Positions 17,833-26,526 of a stretch of DNA of 64,000 nucleotides are shown one piece after another (position 1 is the first letter of the stretch; the number at the start of each line of letters is the position of its first letter). Made by a program: the position numbers and the translations under genes. The notes under the pieces were generated by a model that did no database searches, was not told where the DNA came from, and saw only the letters and a list, made by a program, of their open reading frames with translations. Location: NCBI RefSeq assembly GCF_025398335.1, contig NZ_JAODOO010000006.1:204533-268532 (forward strand), in the 5' to 3' direction. The stretch comes from Clostridium sp. CX1 (GTDB lineage Bacteria > Bacillota > Clostridia > Clostridiales > Clostridiaceae).

Positions 17833-18201
17833 ATGTCACAAAATAAAGAACAAGGAGTTATTAACGAGAAAAACTGCGTGATGATATATTCTATGGAAAT
17901 TATCGGTGGAAAATGGAGAGTACCAATACTATGGAAATTATATCAAAATAAAACTATGCGTTACAATGATCTTAAAAGAAATCTAGTAGGTATTACGAAT
18001 ATTATGCTTACAAGATCACTGAAAAGTTTGGAGGAAAATGGGCTTGTGAGCAGAAAGGAATTTAATCAGATTCCGCCTCGAGTGGAGTATTCATTAACAG
18101 ATAACGGCTTACAGCTTGTGCCTGCATTAGAAGCTATTTTTAATTGGGGAAAAGAGAGGATGACAAAAGAGGATATGACTTTAAAGACTGCTCGCTGCTA
18201 G
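17833..18201 (+). CDS. HxlR-family transcriptional regulator
   Basis: From the ATG at 17833 (AAAAGGAGAATTTT before it) the protein has 122 residues. It shows the HxlR winged helix: CVMIYSMEIIGGKWRVPILWKL, TMRYNDLKRNLVGITNIMLTRSLKSLEENGLVSRKEFNQIPPRVEYSLTDNG. The early Cys in the HxlR core is the residue often used for thiol or aldehyde sensing. It is divergent from the LUD-domain gene and probably regulates it and itself. Confidence 0.9.
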   Translation: MSQNKEQGVINEKNCVMIYSMEIIGGKWRVPILWKLYQNKTMRYNDLKRNLVGITNIMLTRSLKSLEENGLVSRKEFNQIPPRVEYSLTDNGLQLVPALEAIFNWGKERMTKEDMTLKTARC

Positions 18202-18237
18202 CCAAATAAATGAGTAAATACTTGCAATGATAGGAAA

Positions 18238-18309
18238 CAGAAATGCTCTATTTTTCAATTATTAACTTTTTCTAAATAGCAAATTGAAAAAATTACAGGA
18301 ACATTTCTG
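18238..18309. terminator. Two-stem hairpin between convergent genes
   Basis: CAGAAATG (18238-18245) pairs with CATTTCTG (18302-18309), and inside it TTTTTCAATT (18251-18260) pairs with AATTGAAAAA (18282-18291). It lies between the convergent HxlR and DUF3786 genes and probably ends both transcripts. Confidence 0.55.
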
Positions 18310-18343
18310 CCCTTGATGTTGCATAATATTTTGCTGTTAAAAC

Positions 18344-19000
18344 CTAACAATTCCTCGTTTGCATTAATTCATATTGCTTAATTAAGAAATATGAAACCAT
18401 AATTCCCGCTTCATTAATAGCTTCTGTATCTAGATACTGATTAGCACTTATATCAAATAGGATATTAGCAGAACCTTTGAATTCCTCATCACCTAACCAC
18501 AGTTTAATTGTTAACGGAAACTTAGGAAAAAGGTGTATTTTAGCACAGACGTCGCCCCCTTCTTCAATGGAAGCACCCAGTTTAAGACATGCCGCTTTTA
18601 TTTGCTCTACTGGTTCTTGTGAAAACTTTTTTACTAGGGGATTAATGATTTTACTCAAAATAGCTGGATAATTAACAGATCCATTTTCTAGCTCACGATA
18701 TGAGATTAATTTATTTGTAATGGGAGTGTTATCTGCTCGGGAAAGATAATGAAGAATAAGCCATCTCCAATTCCATGGAGGCATATGTTTTGAATTGCTG
18801 AAAACTATCTCACCCTCTGGATATTTTACATCAAGCATTTGTCCAAGACTTTTTATCCGCATAGTAGATTGTTTTGAATCAAAAGTTGCTCCACTTTTTT
18901 CCGACATCTTAAGCGGAGCTTTTTCTGCAAAGCATTTAACAGCATATTCTAGTGCTGGTTTATAACCATCTTTATCCTCGCCTATCATATAAGGAAACAT
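18344..19000 (-). CDS. DUF3786-like protein
   Basis: The 218-residue product (ATG at 19000, nine bases after TTAGGAGG; the ATG at 19009 abuts the ribosome site) contains FPKFPLTIKLWLGDEEFKGSANILFDISANQYLDTEAI, the hallmark segment of DUF3786. Family members occur in anaerobes, often near corrinoid or Fe-S enzymes, but no function is established. It appears to be a single-gene unit. Confidence 0.75.
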   Translation of the reverse strand: MFPYMIGEDKDGYKPALEYAVKCFAEKAPLKMSEKSGATFDSKQSTMRIKSLGQMLDVKYPEGEIVFSNSKHMPPWNWRWLILHYLSRADNTPITNKLISYRELENGSVNYPAILSKIINPLVKKFSQEPVEQIKAACLKLGASIEEGGDVCAKIHLFPKFPLTIKLWLGDEEFKGSANILFDISANQYLDTEAINEAGIMVSYFLIKQYELMQTRNC

Positions 19001-19239
19001 TATTTTCATCCTCCTAACAAGTGAAATTAATTAATAAAGTTTACTAATGAATATTCCTTTTGTCATAGTACTAGCACTTCGGTACCTGCATCCCAAAAAA
19101 AGTCGAGCTGATGACAAGAGTTGGGGTCAAAAGGTTAGTTTATCAATTTGTTACTTAAGTAGTAACCAAATATCCTAATATATCTTTATCATGTTTGAAC
19201 ATTTACTTACTTTGATTTAAGTATATTGTACAACTGGAA

Positions 19240-19416
19240 TATATTCTCAAACAAGTATGCACTTTTTTGACGCATACTATCTAGGAAGATAGTGTAAATA
19301 TGAAGGAATACAAAGGCTCTGTTGCTGACAACCAAGACACTTGTTTTTGCTATGCACTTTCTATTATCAACGGAAAGAGAAGAATAATATTGTTTTTATT
19401 ATTCTCCTTCCTGTAG
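19240..19416 (+). pseudogene. Truncated HxlR-regulator copy (promoter region plus first codons)
   Basis: The segment closely matches the upstream region and first codons of the intact HxlR gene at 27604. It has the same AAGTATGC...GCATACT inverted repeat, the same CTATC-RBS-GATAG stem, and a start at 19300 reading MKEYKGSVADNQDTC. After about 27 codons (SIINGK) it diverges and stops at 19416, giving 38 residues without a recognition helix. The ribosome site is changed from AGGAGG to AGGAAG. It is a direct repeat of the 27.55-27.69 kb sequence and marks the left side of the cooC-NAD-sirtuin segment. It fills much of the 19010-19432 gap; nothing else was recognised there. Confidence 0.85.
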
Positions 19417-19432
19417 CTTACTATCATTTAGG

Positions 19433-19654
19433 TTAATTAGTCCGTTTTTTTCGTAATAACTCTTCTAACTCATTGATAGATTCCTTTAGATCATTTATTT
19501 CAATTTGATATTTTTCTGCTACAGAACTAGAGAGATGAATCCCCCTTTGGCCTAGTACAAATCCTCTTTCCTCTTCTATATCTTCAAGATATTCCTTAAG
19601 TCTTATAAGCCTTTTTTCCAATTCCTCTATACTCATTTTTTCAAAAGCACTCAT
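19433..19654 (-). CDS. Small coiled-coil protein
   Basis: The 73-residue product from the ATG at 19654 (AGGGGAG upstream) is mostly charged helix: MSIEELEKRLIRLKEYLEDIEEERG, a short break (LGQRGIHLSSS), then QIEINDLKESINELEELLRKKR, suggesting an antiparallel coiled-coil hairpin. No family recognised. It could be a partner or regulator subunit; isolated single gene. Confidence 0.6.
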   Translation of the reverse strand: MSAFEKMSIEELEKRLIRLKEYLEDIEEERGFVLGQRGIHLSSSVAEKYQIEINDLKESINELEELLRKKRTN

Positions 19655-19666
19655 TATTATCCACAC

Positions 19667-20297
19667 TCCCCTTAATTTAATATTAATAAATACTCTTTAC
19701 TCTTTTTAACAATATACCAGAAGCTTTTGCCTCAAAATATAAGTTCAAGTCACTTTTGTTTAGTTTTTAACTACCTTGTCCATATTCCTCCGTGACAAAT
19801 AGTATCTTAATTTTTCTTGAAAATATGGACAATAACCCATATGTTTATAGGTTTAGTATATGTACAACAAACCCGCTGGTCAATGAGCTCGGCAGGTTTT
19901 CTTCTATTTGGATTATAAATCCTTCTAAATGGAGTGAGTATATAAAATCTTCCCCTTCATTTTTGATTCACACTGAAAATTATAATTGATATTACCTTAA
20001 AATCTTATATACCTTTGTCCTAAAAAACCATCGATAGCTTATTCTGTTCGCTCCATTTTGGAGTATTTTTGCTCCAAATGGTATGAACTTTGTCAACTCC
20101 ATTGACCCTTAAACTTATCATTTATATACTGAACCTGTGAATGGTTAAATAATGTAATCAAACTTCAGATTTCATCGTAAGCTGGGGATGGAACTTCAGC
20201 AGAAATTGGTAGTAACAGAAATATAGCTTCACTATATGATTACATTGAAACTATGATTGAAGAAATAAAAAAATTAAAGAAAGAATGGGGAGATAAG
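19667..20297. other. 630-base gap with a hairpin and a possible gene remnant
   Basis: No convincing gene is present; a 65-codon frame at 19792-19989 lacks a ribosome site. A terminator-like element lies near 19866-19900 (AAACC...GGTTTT), and a near-perfect inverted repeat CCATTTTGGAG / CTCCAAATGG at 20053-20081. From 20181 an open frame runs in phase into cooC and reads AGDGTSAEIGSNRNIAS, ending with a helix of charged residues. It begins right after a stop codon and looks like the tail of a lost gene rather than a CooC extension. Confidence 0.5.
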
Positions 20298-21068
20298 ATG
20301 GCACACGTAATTGCAGTTGCAGGAAAAGGTGGTGTTGGTAAAACAACGCTGACAGGTTTATTGATTGAATATTTAGTGCAAACCGGGAAAAAACCAATCT
20401 TAGCGGTAGACGCAGATGCAAACTCCAATCTAAATGAAGTATTAGGTGTTGAAACGAGCATGACACTTGGACAGGTTAGGGAAGAATTAGAACGAGCAGG
20501 AATGGATTTACAAAGTAAGATCCCTGCCGGTATGACTAAGGCAGATTATCTAGAAATGCGCATGAATAATGCAATAACGGAAGAGGATGATTTTGATTTG
20601 ATGATTATGGGACGTTCCCAGGGGCAGGGTTGTTACTGCTTTGTAAATGGTCTTCTAGAGAGGCAGATTCAGAAACTTCAGGGGAATTATCCATACATTG
20701 TAGTAGATAATGAAGCTGGAATGGAGCATATTAGCAGAGGAATTCTTCCTAATGTTGATACTATGATTCTAGTCAGTGATTGTTCCAGAAGAGGAGTTCA
20801 GGCAGCAGGAAGAATTGCAGAGTTGATAAGTGAGTCTAATATGCACCCAAAGTATATGGGTTTAATTGTAAATAGAGCACCAGAAGGCAAATTAAATCCT
20901 GGAACGCTAGAAGAGATAGAAAAACAAGGTCTTAAACTTCTCGGTATTGTTCCTCAGGATGATATGGTTTATCAATATGATTGTGCTGGAAAGCCAATGG
21001 TGAAATTACCTGAAAGCTCTCCTGTAAAAAATGCTCTTAAGGATATCATCGAAAAATTAGCTATATAG
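20298..21068 (+). CDS. cooC: CooC-type nickel-insertion ATPase (CODH accessory)
   Basis: This 256-residue MinD/CooC P-loop ATPase has the deviant Walker A GKGGVGKTT (9-17), VDADANSNL, and the CooC metal-site CxC at C112/C114 (GQGCYCFVNG). CooC loads nickel into the C-cluster of carbon monoxide dehydrogenase. The start is the ATG at 20298 behind GGGGAGATAAG; the frame runs open further upstream (see the gap entry). No CODH, CooT or CooJ gene is in the window, so its client enzyme is elsewhere or lost. Base composition is richer in G+C than the flanking genes. Convergent with the AraC gene. Confidence 0.9.
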   Translation: MAHVIAVAGKGGVGKTTLTGLLIEYLVQTGKKPILAVDADANSNLNEVLGVETSMTLGQVREELERAGMDLQSKIPAGMTKADYLEMRMNNAITEEDDFDLMIMGRSQGQGCYCFVNGLLERQIQKLQGNYPYIVVDNEAGMEHISRGILPNVDTMILVSDCSRRGVQAAGRIAELISESNMHPKYMGLIVNRAPEGKLNPGTLEEIEKQGLKLLGIVPQDDMVYQYDCAGKPMVKLPESSPVKNALKDIIEKLAI

Positions 21069-21090
21069 AGACGAGTTATATAAAAAAATA

Positions 21091-21128
21091 AACCCAGTAA
21101 CAGAGCAAGATAGCTTTTTTACTGGGTT
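21091..21128 (-). terminator. Terminator between convergent cooC and AraC genes
   Basis: AACCCAGTAA (21091-21100) pairs with TTACTGGGTT (21119-21128). On the minus strand the stem is followed by TTATTTTTTTA, so it terminates the AraC transcript; the arm overlaps the AraC stop codon. Confidence 0.75.
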
Positions 21129-22119
21129 ATAAGCAATTAATAACATCGTAGGACTCTATTTGATGTTGCAATCGATATTCCGTTGGAGAAACCTTCATAA
21201 TTTTCTTGAAAGCCGTTGCAAATTTACCCTGATTTTCGTAGCCTACCTGCTTAGCGATGTCAGCTATCATATCATTGCCTCGGCGTAGCAAATTAGCAGC
21301 CTGGTGAATGCGATATTCTTTCATGTAGGTGGCAATTGGCTGTCCATAAACACCTTTGAAAGTTGACTTTAAGGTTGCTGTATTAATTAAGTATTCTTTA
21401 GATAATTCTTCAATTGTTGGTCTTTCTCGAAGATTGGATATAAGTTGTTTGTGAACTCTTTTAATAATTTCAACCTGTGGAGATAGATATTGCTCTCGCT
21501 GCTTTTCTTTATTCACATCAATCATCCATAGGAATAGCAGCAGTTCCTGCACCTTCAGTTTGAAATAGGGACGCTGCACACAATTTGGTAATGAATAAAG
21601 TTTAGAAAAAATATGTTCAATTTCATCGCGGGCAGGCATAACTAAGTAATGGTCATCTTCGCAGAACTTCCTTTTAAATTCATTGATATTAATGGCTGTA
21701 TTGCACAAAATTTCAGGTGGATAATCGGCTACTTTATCTAAATCAACAACAACTCCAATGCCGCGATAAAGCTTTACTGGAAAACTCATAGTAGAAGAAA
21801 CACAGTTGTCCATCATATGAATAGAAAGATCTCCTTCCCCAAGATACATACAAGCACCACTCTCTAGTTGCCAACCAACGCGTCCTTCCTGGCAATAATT
21901 AATTTGCATTGTATTACCATAGGGCTTATGTTGAAAGGTACAGCTGGTGGAATCAAAATTAGCTAAAAAGAGTTCAATACCGGGAAAAACCTGATAAACT
22001 GTCATATCTCCTTGACCATCCAGGCAGTCCAGCTTATATAATGTGTGAAAACCATCTTTACTTTGTTGAACAACCTTGGATACCTGGTTCAAAAACTGAA
22101 ATTTTCCGGTGGTATTCAT
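21127..22119 (-). CDS. AraC-family transcriptional regulator
   Basis: The 330-residue protein (ATG at 22119, behind AAAGGATAACGCA) has an N-terminal cupin-like sensing region and a C-terminal double HTH: RPTIEELSKEYLINTATLKSTFKGVYGQPIATYMKEYRIHQAANLL then MIADIAKQVGYENQGKFATAFKKIMKVSPTEYR. This resembles the AraC regulators found beside siderophore and metal genes in anaerobes. It lies 185 bases downstream of nadE on the same strand and next to cooC; the regulated genes are not evident. Confidence 0.88.
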   Translation of the reverse strand: MNTTGKFQFLNQVSKVVQQSKDGFHTLYKLDCLDGQGDMTVYQVFPGIELFLANFDSTSCTFQHKPYGNTMQINYCQEGRVGWQLESGACMYLGEGDLSIHMMDNCVSSTMSFPVKLYRGIGVVVDLDKVADYPPEILCNTAININEFKRKFCEDDHYLVMPARDEIEHIFSKLYSLPNCVQRPYFKLKVQELLLFLWMIDVNKEKQREQYLSPQVEIIKRVHKQLISNLRERPTIEELSKEYLINTATLKSTFKGVYGQPIATYMKEYRIHQAANLLRRGNDMIADIAKQVGYENQGKFATAFKKIMKVSPTEYRLQHQIESYDVINCL

Positions 22120-22303
22120 TGCGTTATCCTTTCGTTGCATTCGTTTAATATTGGATTGAAGCCTAAAAAATTCTCTATTTTTCTTAAACTTACACCCTTA
22201 TCTTAATATATAAATCCATGAATAATTACTCATATATTCATATTATATTCCTTACTATAGTCTTTGTAAATAAAGCCTATACTATTTTCCTTCAAACAAA
22301 TGC

Positions 22304-23122
22304 TTACTTCCACCAAGTATCAAATGGAGTTACAAGCAATTCTCGTTTATGCTTTGTTACTTCAAATCGATTTTCAATACTCGTCTTAACACTAGGTGCA
22401 ACTTCTTTACCCAATAAATATTGGTCAAGAACATTGTATTCAATGCCTAGTTCCGTCTCATCTGCTTGCTGAGGTTTGTTATCGAGCAAGTCTGCCGTTG
22501 GAGTCTTAAGATAAAGTTGTTCGGGAGCATTAAGCTCCTTCAAAAGTTCACGGCCCTGTCCTTTTGTAAGGCCGGCTAAAGGAAGGATATCGGCTCCCCC
22601 GTCGCCGAATTTCGTGAAGAATCCTGTTACAGATTCTGCTGCATGATCCGTACCGATAACCAGACACTGCTGCTCCCCAGCAATAGCGTATTGGGCAACC
22701 ATACGCATTCTGGCTTTAACATTACCCTTGTGATAATCAGCAAGGTTCTCACCTGTGGCATTAGTATATACCCTGATAAAAGCTGTGACGGGATCCTTAA
22801 TGTTAAGGACAAAGGTCTGGTCGGGCTTGATAAATGCAAGAGCCCTTTGAGCATCTTCTTCATCTTTTTGCATTCCATAAGGGAGGCGAAGGGCATAAAA
22901 TTTGGCTTTATAACCTTCTGTCCTCAGTTCTTCAACCGCCAATTGTGACAGCCGCCCGGCAAGGGTGGAGTCTTGACCGCCACTGATACCCAAAACAAAA
23001 CCTTTTGCTCCTGCTTTCATACAATATGCTTTGAGAAAATCAATCCTGCTCTGAATCTCCTTCTTGGCGTTGATCTCTGGTTTCACATTCAACGCTTGGA
23101 TGATTTCCATTTGTTTGCTCAA
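22304..23122 (-). CDS. nadE: NAD+ synthetase (ammonia-dependent) NadE
   Basis: It amidates nicotinic acid adenine dinucleotide to NAD+ using ammonia. The pyrophosphatase motif SGGQDS is at residues 47-52, and [39 protein letters not shown] and [19 protein letters not shown] are characteristic of the short E. coli-type enzyme. The best start is TTG at 23122, behind GGGGGAATTCC, giving (M)[16 protein letters not shown] like E. coli NadE; an ATG at 23146 overlapping pncB has no ribosome site. The protein has 272 residues. The operon order is pncA', pncB, nadE. Confidence 0.94.
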   Translation of the reverse strand: MSKQMEIIQALNVKPEINAKKEIQSRIDFLKAYCMKAGAKGFVLGISGGQDSTLAGRLSQLAVEELRTEGYKAKFYALRLPYGMQKDEEDAQRALAFIKPDQTFVLNIKDPVTAFIRVYTNATGENLADYHKGNVKARMRMVAQYAIAGEQQCLVIGTDHAAESVTGFFTKFGDGGADILPLAGLTKGQGRELLKELNAPEQLYLKTPTADLLDNKPQQADETELGIEYNVLDQYLLGKEVAPSVKTSIENRFEVTKHKRELLVTPFDTWWK

Positions 23123-23138
23123 TTGGAATTCCCCCTTA

Positions 23139-24593
23139 TTATTCATTCTGTGTTTCGTGCAGAAGGCTCATCTTTAATTCATAATAATAGGGACTCATAT
23201 CCAAATAATGCTTATGTGGATTTTCAAATCGCTGCTCTTCTTTCCAAATTTCCTTTTTTAACTGCTGCTCCACAAAGTTACGAATCTCATCTAGGCTAGG
23301 TGCCTGATACACCCGTTTTCCATCTTTCATCACAAGCTGCTGCAATTCTTTCACGGTGCAGTTTGTGAAGTAGCGGTTTTTCCAAGGTTTTTCTGGATCA
23401 ACATATCGATATGGTTTGTCCATATCCACCAGTTCGTCCAACCTAGTAATCAGGTCTGCTATGGCGTTTCCTTCCTCACAGTAGACGCGATATATCTTTT
23501 TAAGGCCGGGATTTGTGATTTTCTCAACGGTTTCTGATACCTTTATCCTTGGTACAAATGTTTCATTTTCTTCTACAGCAGCAATTTTATAAACTGCACC
23601 AAATACAGGATCGCTTTTCGCCGTAATCAGACGTTCCCCAACACCAAAGCCATCTATTTTGCTGTCTTGACCTAGGAGCGAAGTAATGGTATATTCGTCC
23701 AGACTGTTCGATACAAAAATCTTACAGTCATTAAGTCCAGCGTCATCCAGCATCCTGCGTACCTTTTTTGAAAGGTATGCAAGGTCTCCAGAATCTAGAC
23801 GTATACCCTTTAGTCGTTTCCCCATTGGCTCCAAAACTTCCTTTGCCACACGAATAGCATTTGGAATGCCAGAATGTATAACATCATAGGTGTCCATGAG
23901 AAGCACTGCTGCATCTGGGTAGTTTTTTGCGTAATGTTTAAAGGCCTCATATTCATCTTTGTAGAACATTACCCAACTATGTGCCATGGTTCCGCTGACA
24001 GGTATTCCAAATTGTTTTCCTGCCATTACGTTAGATGTACTACTGGCTCCACCGATATAAGCAGCTCTTGCCCCGTAAACAGCCGCATCTATATTATGAG
24101 CGCGCCTTGCACCGAAATCGGATACAGCTCGCCCCTCTGCAGCGCACAGGATGCGCCTTGTTTTCGTGGCAATCAAAGACTGATGGTTGATTTGTGTCAG
24201 AATGGCCGTTTCTACTAACTGTGCATCTATGAGGGGGGCTATTACGGTAATAATCGGTTCATTAGGGTACATGATAGTTCCTTCCTGGAAGGCGTAAATA
24301 TCTCCTTTGAATCGGAAATTACTCAGATAGTCCAAGAAGTTTTCGCTAAAGAGATTCAGTGAGCGGAAATATTCTATGTCATCTGGATCAAAGTGCAGAT
24401 TTTCTACATACTCTATTATCTGCTCTAGTCCTGCAAAGATTGCAAAACCTCCATTATCCGGATTTTTACGGTAGAATACATCAAATGCCACTTTCTTCAT
24501 CTCATTTTGCCCAGCAAAATATCCATTTGCCATAGTCATTTCATATAAATCCATCATCATACTGATATTGCGCTTATCAAACTGTGTCATCAT
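23139..24593 (-). CDS. pncB: Nicotinate phosphoribosyltransferase PncB
   Basis: It makes nicotinate mononucleotide from nicotinate and PRPP. The 484-residue protein has [16 protein letters not shown] at the start, [37 protein letters not shown] and [21 protein letters not shown], typical of clostridial/Firmicute NAPRTase. There are two adjacent ATGs, at 24593 and 24590; GGAGGGGA precedes them. The start overlaps the end of the truncated pncA frame by 17 bases. Codon usage includes many G/C-ending codons (GCGCGCC, CGTACC), unlike most neighbours. Confidence 0.95.
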   Translation of the reverse strand: MMTQFDKRNISMMMDLYEMTMANGYFAGQNEMKKVAFDVFYRKNPDNGGFAIFAGLEQIIEYVENLHFDPDDIEYFRSLNLFSENFLDYLSNFRFKGDIYAFQEGTIMYPNEPIITVIAPLIDAQLVETAILTQINHQSLIATKTRRILCAAEGRAVSDFGARRAHNIDAAVYGARAAYIGGASSTSNVMAGKQFGIPVSGTMAHSWVMFYKDEYEAFKHYAKNYPDAAVLLMDTYDVIHSGIPNAIRVAKEVLEPMGKRLKGIRLDSGDLAYLSKKVRRMLDDAGLNDCKIFVSNSLDEYTITSLLGQDSKIDGFGVGERLITAKSDPVFGAVYKIAAVEENETFVPRIKVSETVEKITNPGLKKIYRVYCEEGNAIADLITRLDELVDMDKPYRYVDPEKPWKNRYFTNCTVKELQQLVMKDGKRVYQAPSLDEIRNFVEQQLKKEIWKEEQRFENPHKHYLDMSPYYYELKMSLLHETQNE

Positions 24594-24924
24594 CTTCCCC
24601 TCCGATCACTGCAATCAATTCAGCAAGCTCTATTGAACCGAAAGACGGCTTTTCAATCACCTGACATCCGCTCACATACACCCTTTGGAAAATTCCCCAG
24701 CCAGGCGTCCCTTTTATGCAATGCGGAACAGGAAGCTTCTTCCCTTCTTGTGTCTGAAGGTAAGTCTTAGTATGGGTATCTTGTGTATAAATGACTGTGT
24801 CACCTGTTACTAGATAACTGTCAATCTTAGCCTTCGCAGAATCAACAATTTCTACAGCTTCCTTAGTACCAAGTGATCCATTAATAAAATCATTCTGCAT
24901 ATCAATTACCACTAAAACTTTCAT
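24577..24924 (-). pseudogene. pncA: Nicotinamidase PncA, C-terminally truncated
   Basis: The 115-residue frame is the N-terminal two thirds of an isochorismatase-fold nicotinamidase: catalytic Asp8 (LVVIDMQNDF), metal ligands D49 and H51 (QDTHTKTYL), IKGTPGW, and catalytic Lys92 (EKPSFGS). It stops after [14 protein letters not shown]. The next segment, expected to carry the nucleophilic Cys (family motif GLCTDICV) and roughly 65 further residues, is absent, and the sequence runs straight into the pncB ribosome site and start. A deletion or recombination at the pncA-pncB junction is the simplest cause. As it stands it cannot be an active amidase of the known mechanism. Confidence 0.85.
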
Positions 24925-25021
24925 TCCTTAATCCCTCCTTACTGCTATATGTGTCAGAATGGCCTCTATAAGAGGATTTAATTTACTTTAAGCTATGCTT
25001 GCATGTTTCTTTAATAGTTAT

Positions 25022-25591
25022 CTACTTATTACCTTTCTGCAAAAAATATTTTGCAAAGTCAACAAGTTTATGTGCTTCTTCTGTGCGAAGCATATTTACA
25101 TCCAAACCACCTGGACCTAGGCGAAAGCGATCCAATCCATCAGCATCCTTGAAAATCTTATATAACAGCATGCATCTTTCGCTTACAATAGGCGCTTTTG
25201 CAATCTCTGACAATCCAATGGTATCATCTTGGTCATGGTAATACATGATGTAATAAGTTTGATAATCAAAAGGCATATCATGCTCACAGCAATAATCTGC
25301 ATAATATTCTGCTGCTCGTTTGCCATGTCCCTTATCCAGCCAATCATCGAGGCGCCGGGAATCATGAAAAATAGCCGCCATGCTAAGTGCATCCATTTCT
25401 TCATAACTTAGTCCAATTTGATGTGCTATGACAAGTGACAACAGCAGCACCCGGGCACAATGCTCTTTGGTGTGCTTTACACTATCCTTTAACCAAAACT
25501 GGATATTTTGCTCCATAAATTCATACCATTTTTTATAGCGCCTTTCCACTGGCTGGCATATAGGATCTTTCATAACCTGTTTTAAAAGCAT
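25022..25591 (-). CDS. HD-domain phosphohydrolase
   Basis: The 189-residue protein has the HD ligand set: H in VKHTKEHCARVLLLSLVIA, HD in MAAIFHDSRRLDDW, then a later Asp in IFKDADGLDRFR. The YHDQDD stretch could add metal ligands. Such proteins hydrolyse phosphomonoesters or nucleotides; substrate unknown. It is between the sirtuin genes and pncA in one minus-strand run, suggesting a link to NAD or ADP-ribose metabolism. AAGGAGAAAAAA precedes the ATG. Confidence 0.85.
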   Translation of the reverse strand: MLLKQVMKDPICQPVERRYKKWYEFMEQNIQFWLKDSVKHTKEHCARVLLLSLVIAHQIGLSYEEMDALSMAAIFHDSRRLDDWLDKGHGKRAAEYYADYCCEHDMPFDYQTYYIMYYHDQDDTIGLSEIAKAPIVSERCMLLYKIFKDADGLDRFRLGPGGLDVNMLRTEEAHKLVDFAKYFLQKGNK

Positions 25592-25627
25592 TTTTTTCTC
25601 CTTTATTCTAACACTTGCATATTTTAC

Positions 25628-26473
25628 TTATCTCATCTGTACCAATTGCTGTAACACTTCTGCAATATCACCGTCAATACCTATGGATTTAGCCGCAATT
25701 GCCTCTGGAATATAAAGATCGCCACCTTTATTAAGGGTAATGTAAGTAGCATTTTTCTCCATATTAGTTAACTTCATAAATGGTGCTTTAATCATCTGAT
25801 TTCTAGCACCTACACCTAATTCCAGAAAAACTATTTTTTTGCCATGAGCTTTCTTAATAAAATCCTGATAAGCATCACAGCTAGTTTGCCAAGACTTGTC
25901 CCTTAGAAAATTCCCATCTAGTTCAATATGAACTTGCATCCTGCCGCCACACTCAGGACATTTAGGAATAAGATTTGATGAAACTTTTCCATTCTCTTGG
26001 CTTTGTGCCATTTTGATTAGTATTTCATCTCCTAAATAAGTTTTATTATGACAACCATGAGAACATTGCAGATACCTGCAATTACCTTCTATTTCGAAGA
26101 GACGCTCCTTTGGAAAACCTGCCAGTGTAAAATGATTATCTATATTGGAGGTAACAACAAAATAGTTTTTATCTTTCACCAGTTCATAAAGGTTCTTCAT
26201 AACTGGACTTGCTTCCTTTTTGTATAAAAAGTATTCGAACATACGGCTGAAAAATGCCCACTTCTCTTCCTGAGAAGGAAATGGATAAAAACATCCCTGT
26301 ATAATGCTGTGAAAACCGTGAATTTCACGAAAGTCTCCAAAATTCTTTAGAAAAGCTAAGTTTTCTGCAAAAATATGATAACCTTCCGAAATTGAAAGAC
26401 CGTTACTTGCGCCGATAACAATGCTATCCGCTTCTTTGATTTTTTTTAAAACTTCATTATATTTCTCTTCCAT
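25628..26473 (-). CDS. Sirtuin-like protein, SirTM type, with Glu at the catalytic His position
   Basis: The 281-residue protein has the Sir2 fold markers IGASNGLS (NAD loop), TSNIDNHF (N110, D112), a four-Cys zinc site (C137, C141, C172, C175) and ELGVGARN. Where a deacetylase sirtuin has the HG motif, it reads EIEGN (E129), so lysine deacetylation by the normal mechanism is not expected. It resembles the SirTM group, some of which transfer ADP-ribose to proteins. It follows a second paralogue by 53 bases and precedes the HD gene. No macrodomain or lipoylated partner gene is in the window. Confidence 0.85.
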   Translation of the reverse strand: MEEKYNEVLKKIKEADSIVIGASNGLSISEGYHIFAENLAFLKNFGDFREIHGFHSIIQGCFYPFPSQEEKWAFFSRMFEYFLYKKEASPVMKNLYELVKDKNYFVVTSNIDNHFTLAGFPKERLFEIEGNCRYLQCSHGCHNKTYLGDEILIKMAQSQENGKVSSNLIPKCPECGGRMQVHIELDGNFLRDKSWQTSCDAYQDFIKKAHGKKIVFLELGVGARNQMIKAPFMKLTNMEKNATYITLNKGGDLYIPEAIAAKSIGIDGDIAEVLQQLVQMR

Positions 26474-26526
26474 CTGTAACTCCTCATTTTTATTAAATTT
26501 GTGTTGTGGAATGCTCTATACATTTT

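Noticed and set aside
19792..19989. 65-codon plus-strand reading frame as a gene
   Set aside because: It starts at GTG with no ribosome site, has no recognisable motif and lies in a region of decayed sequence.
20240..20466. Minus-strand frames over the cooC P-loop region
   Set aside because: They are shadows of the strongly conserved CooC coding sequence on the other strand.
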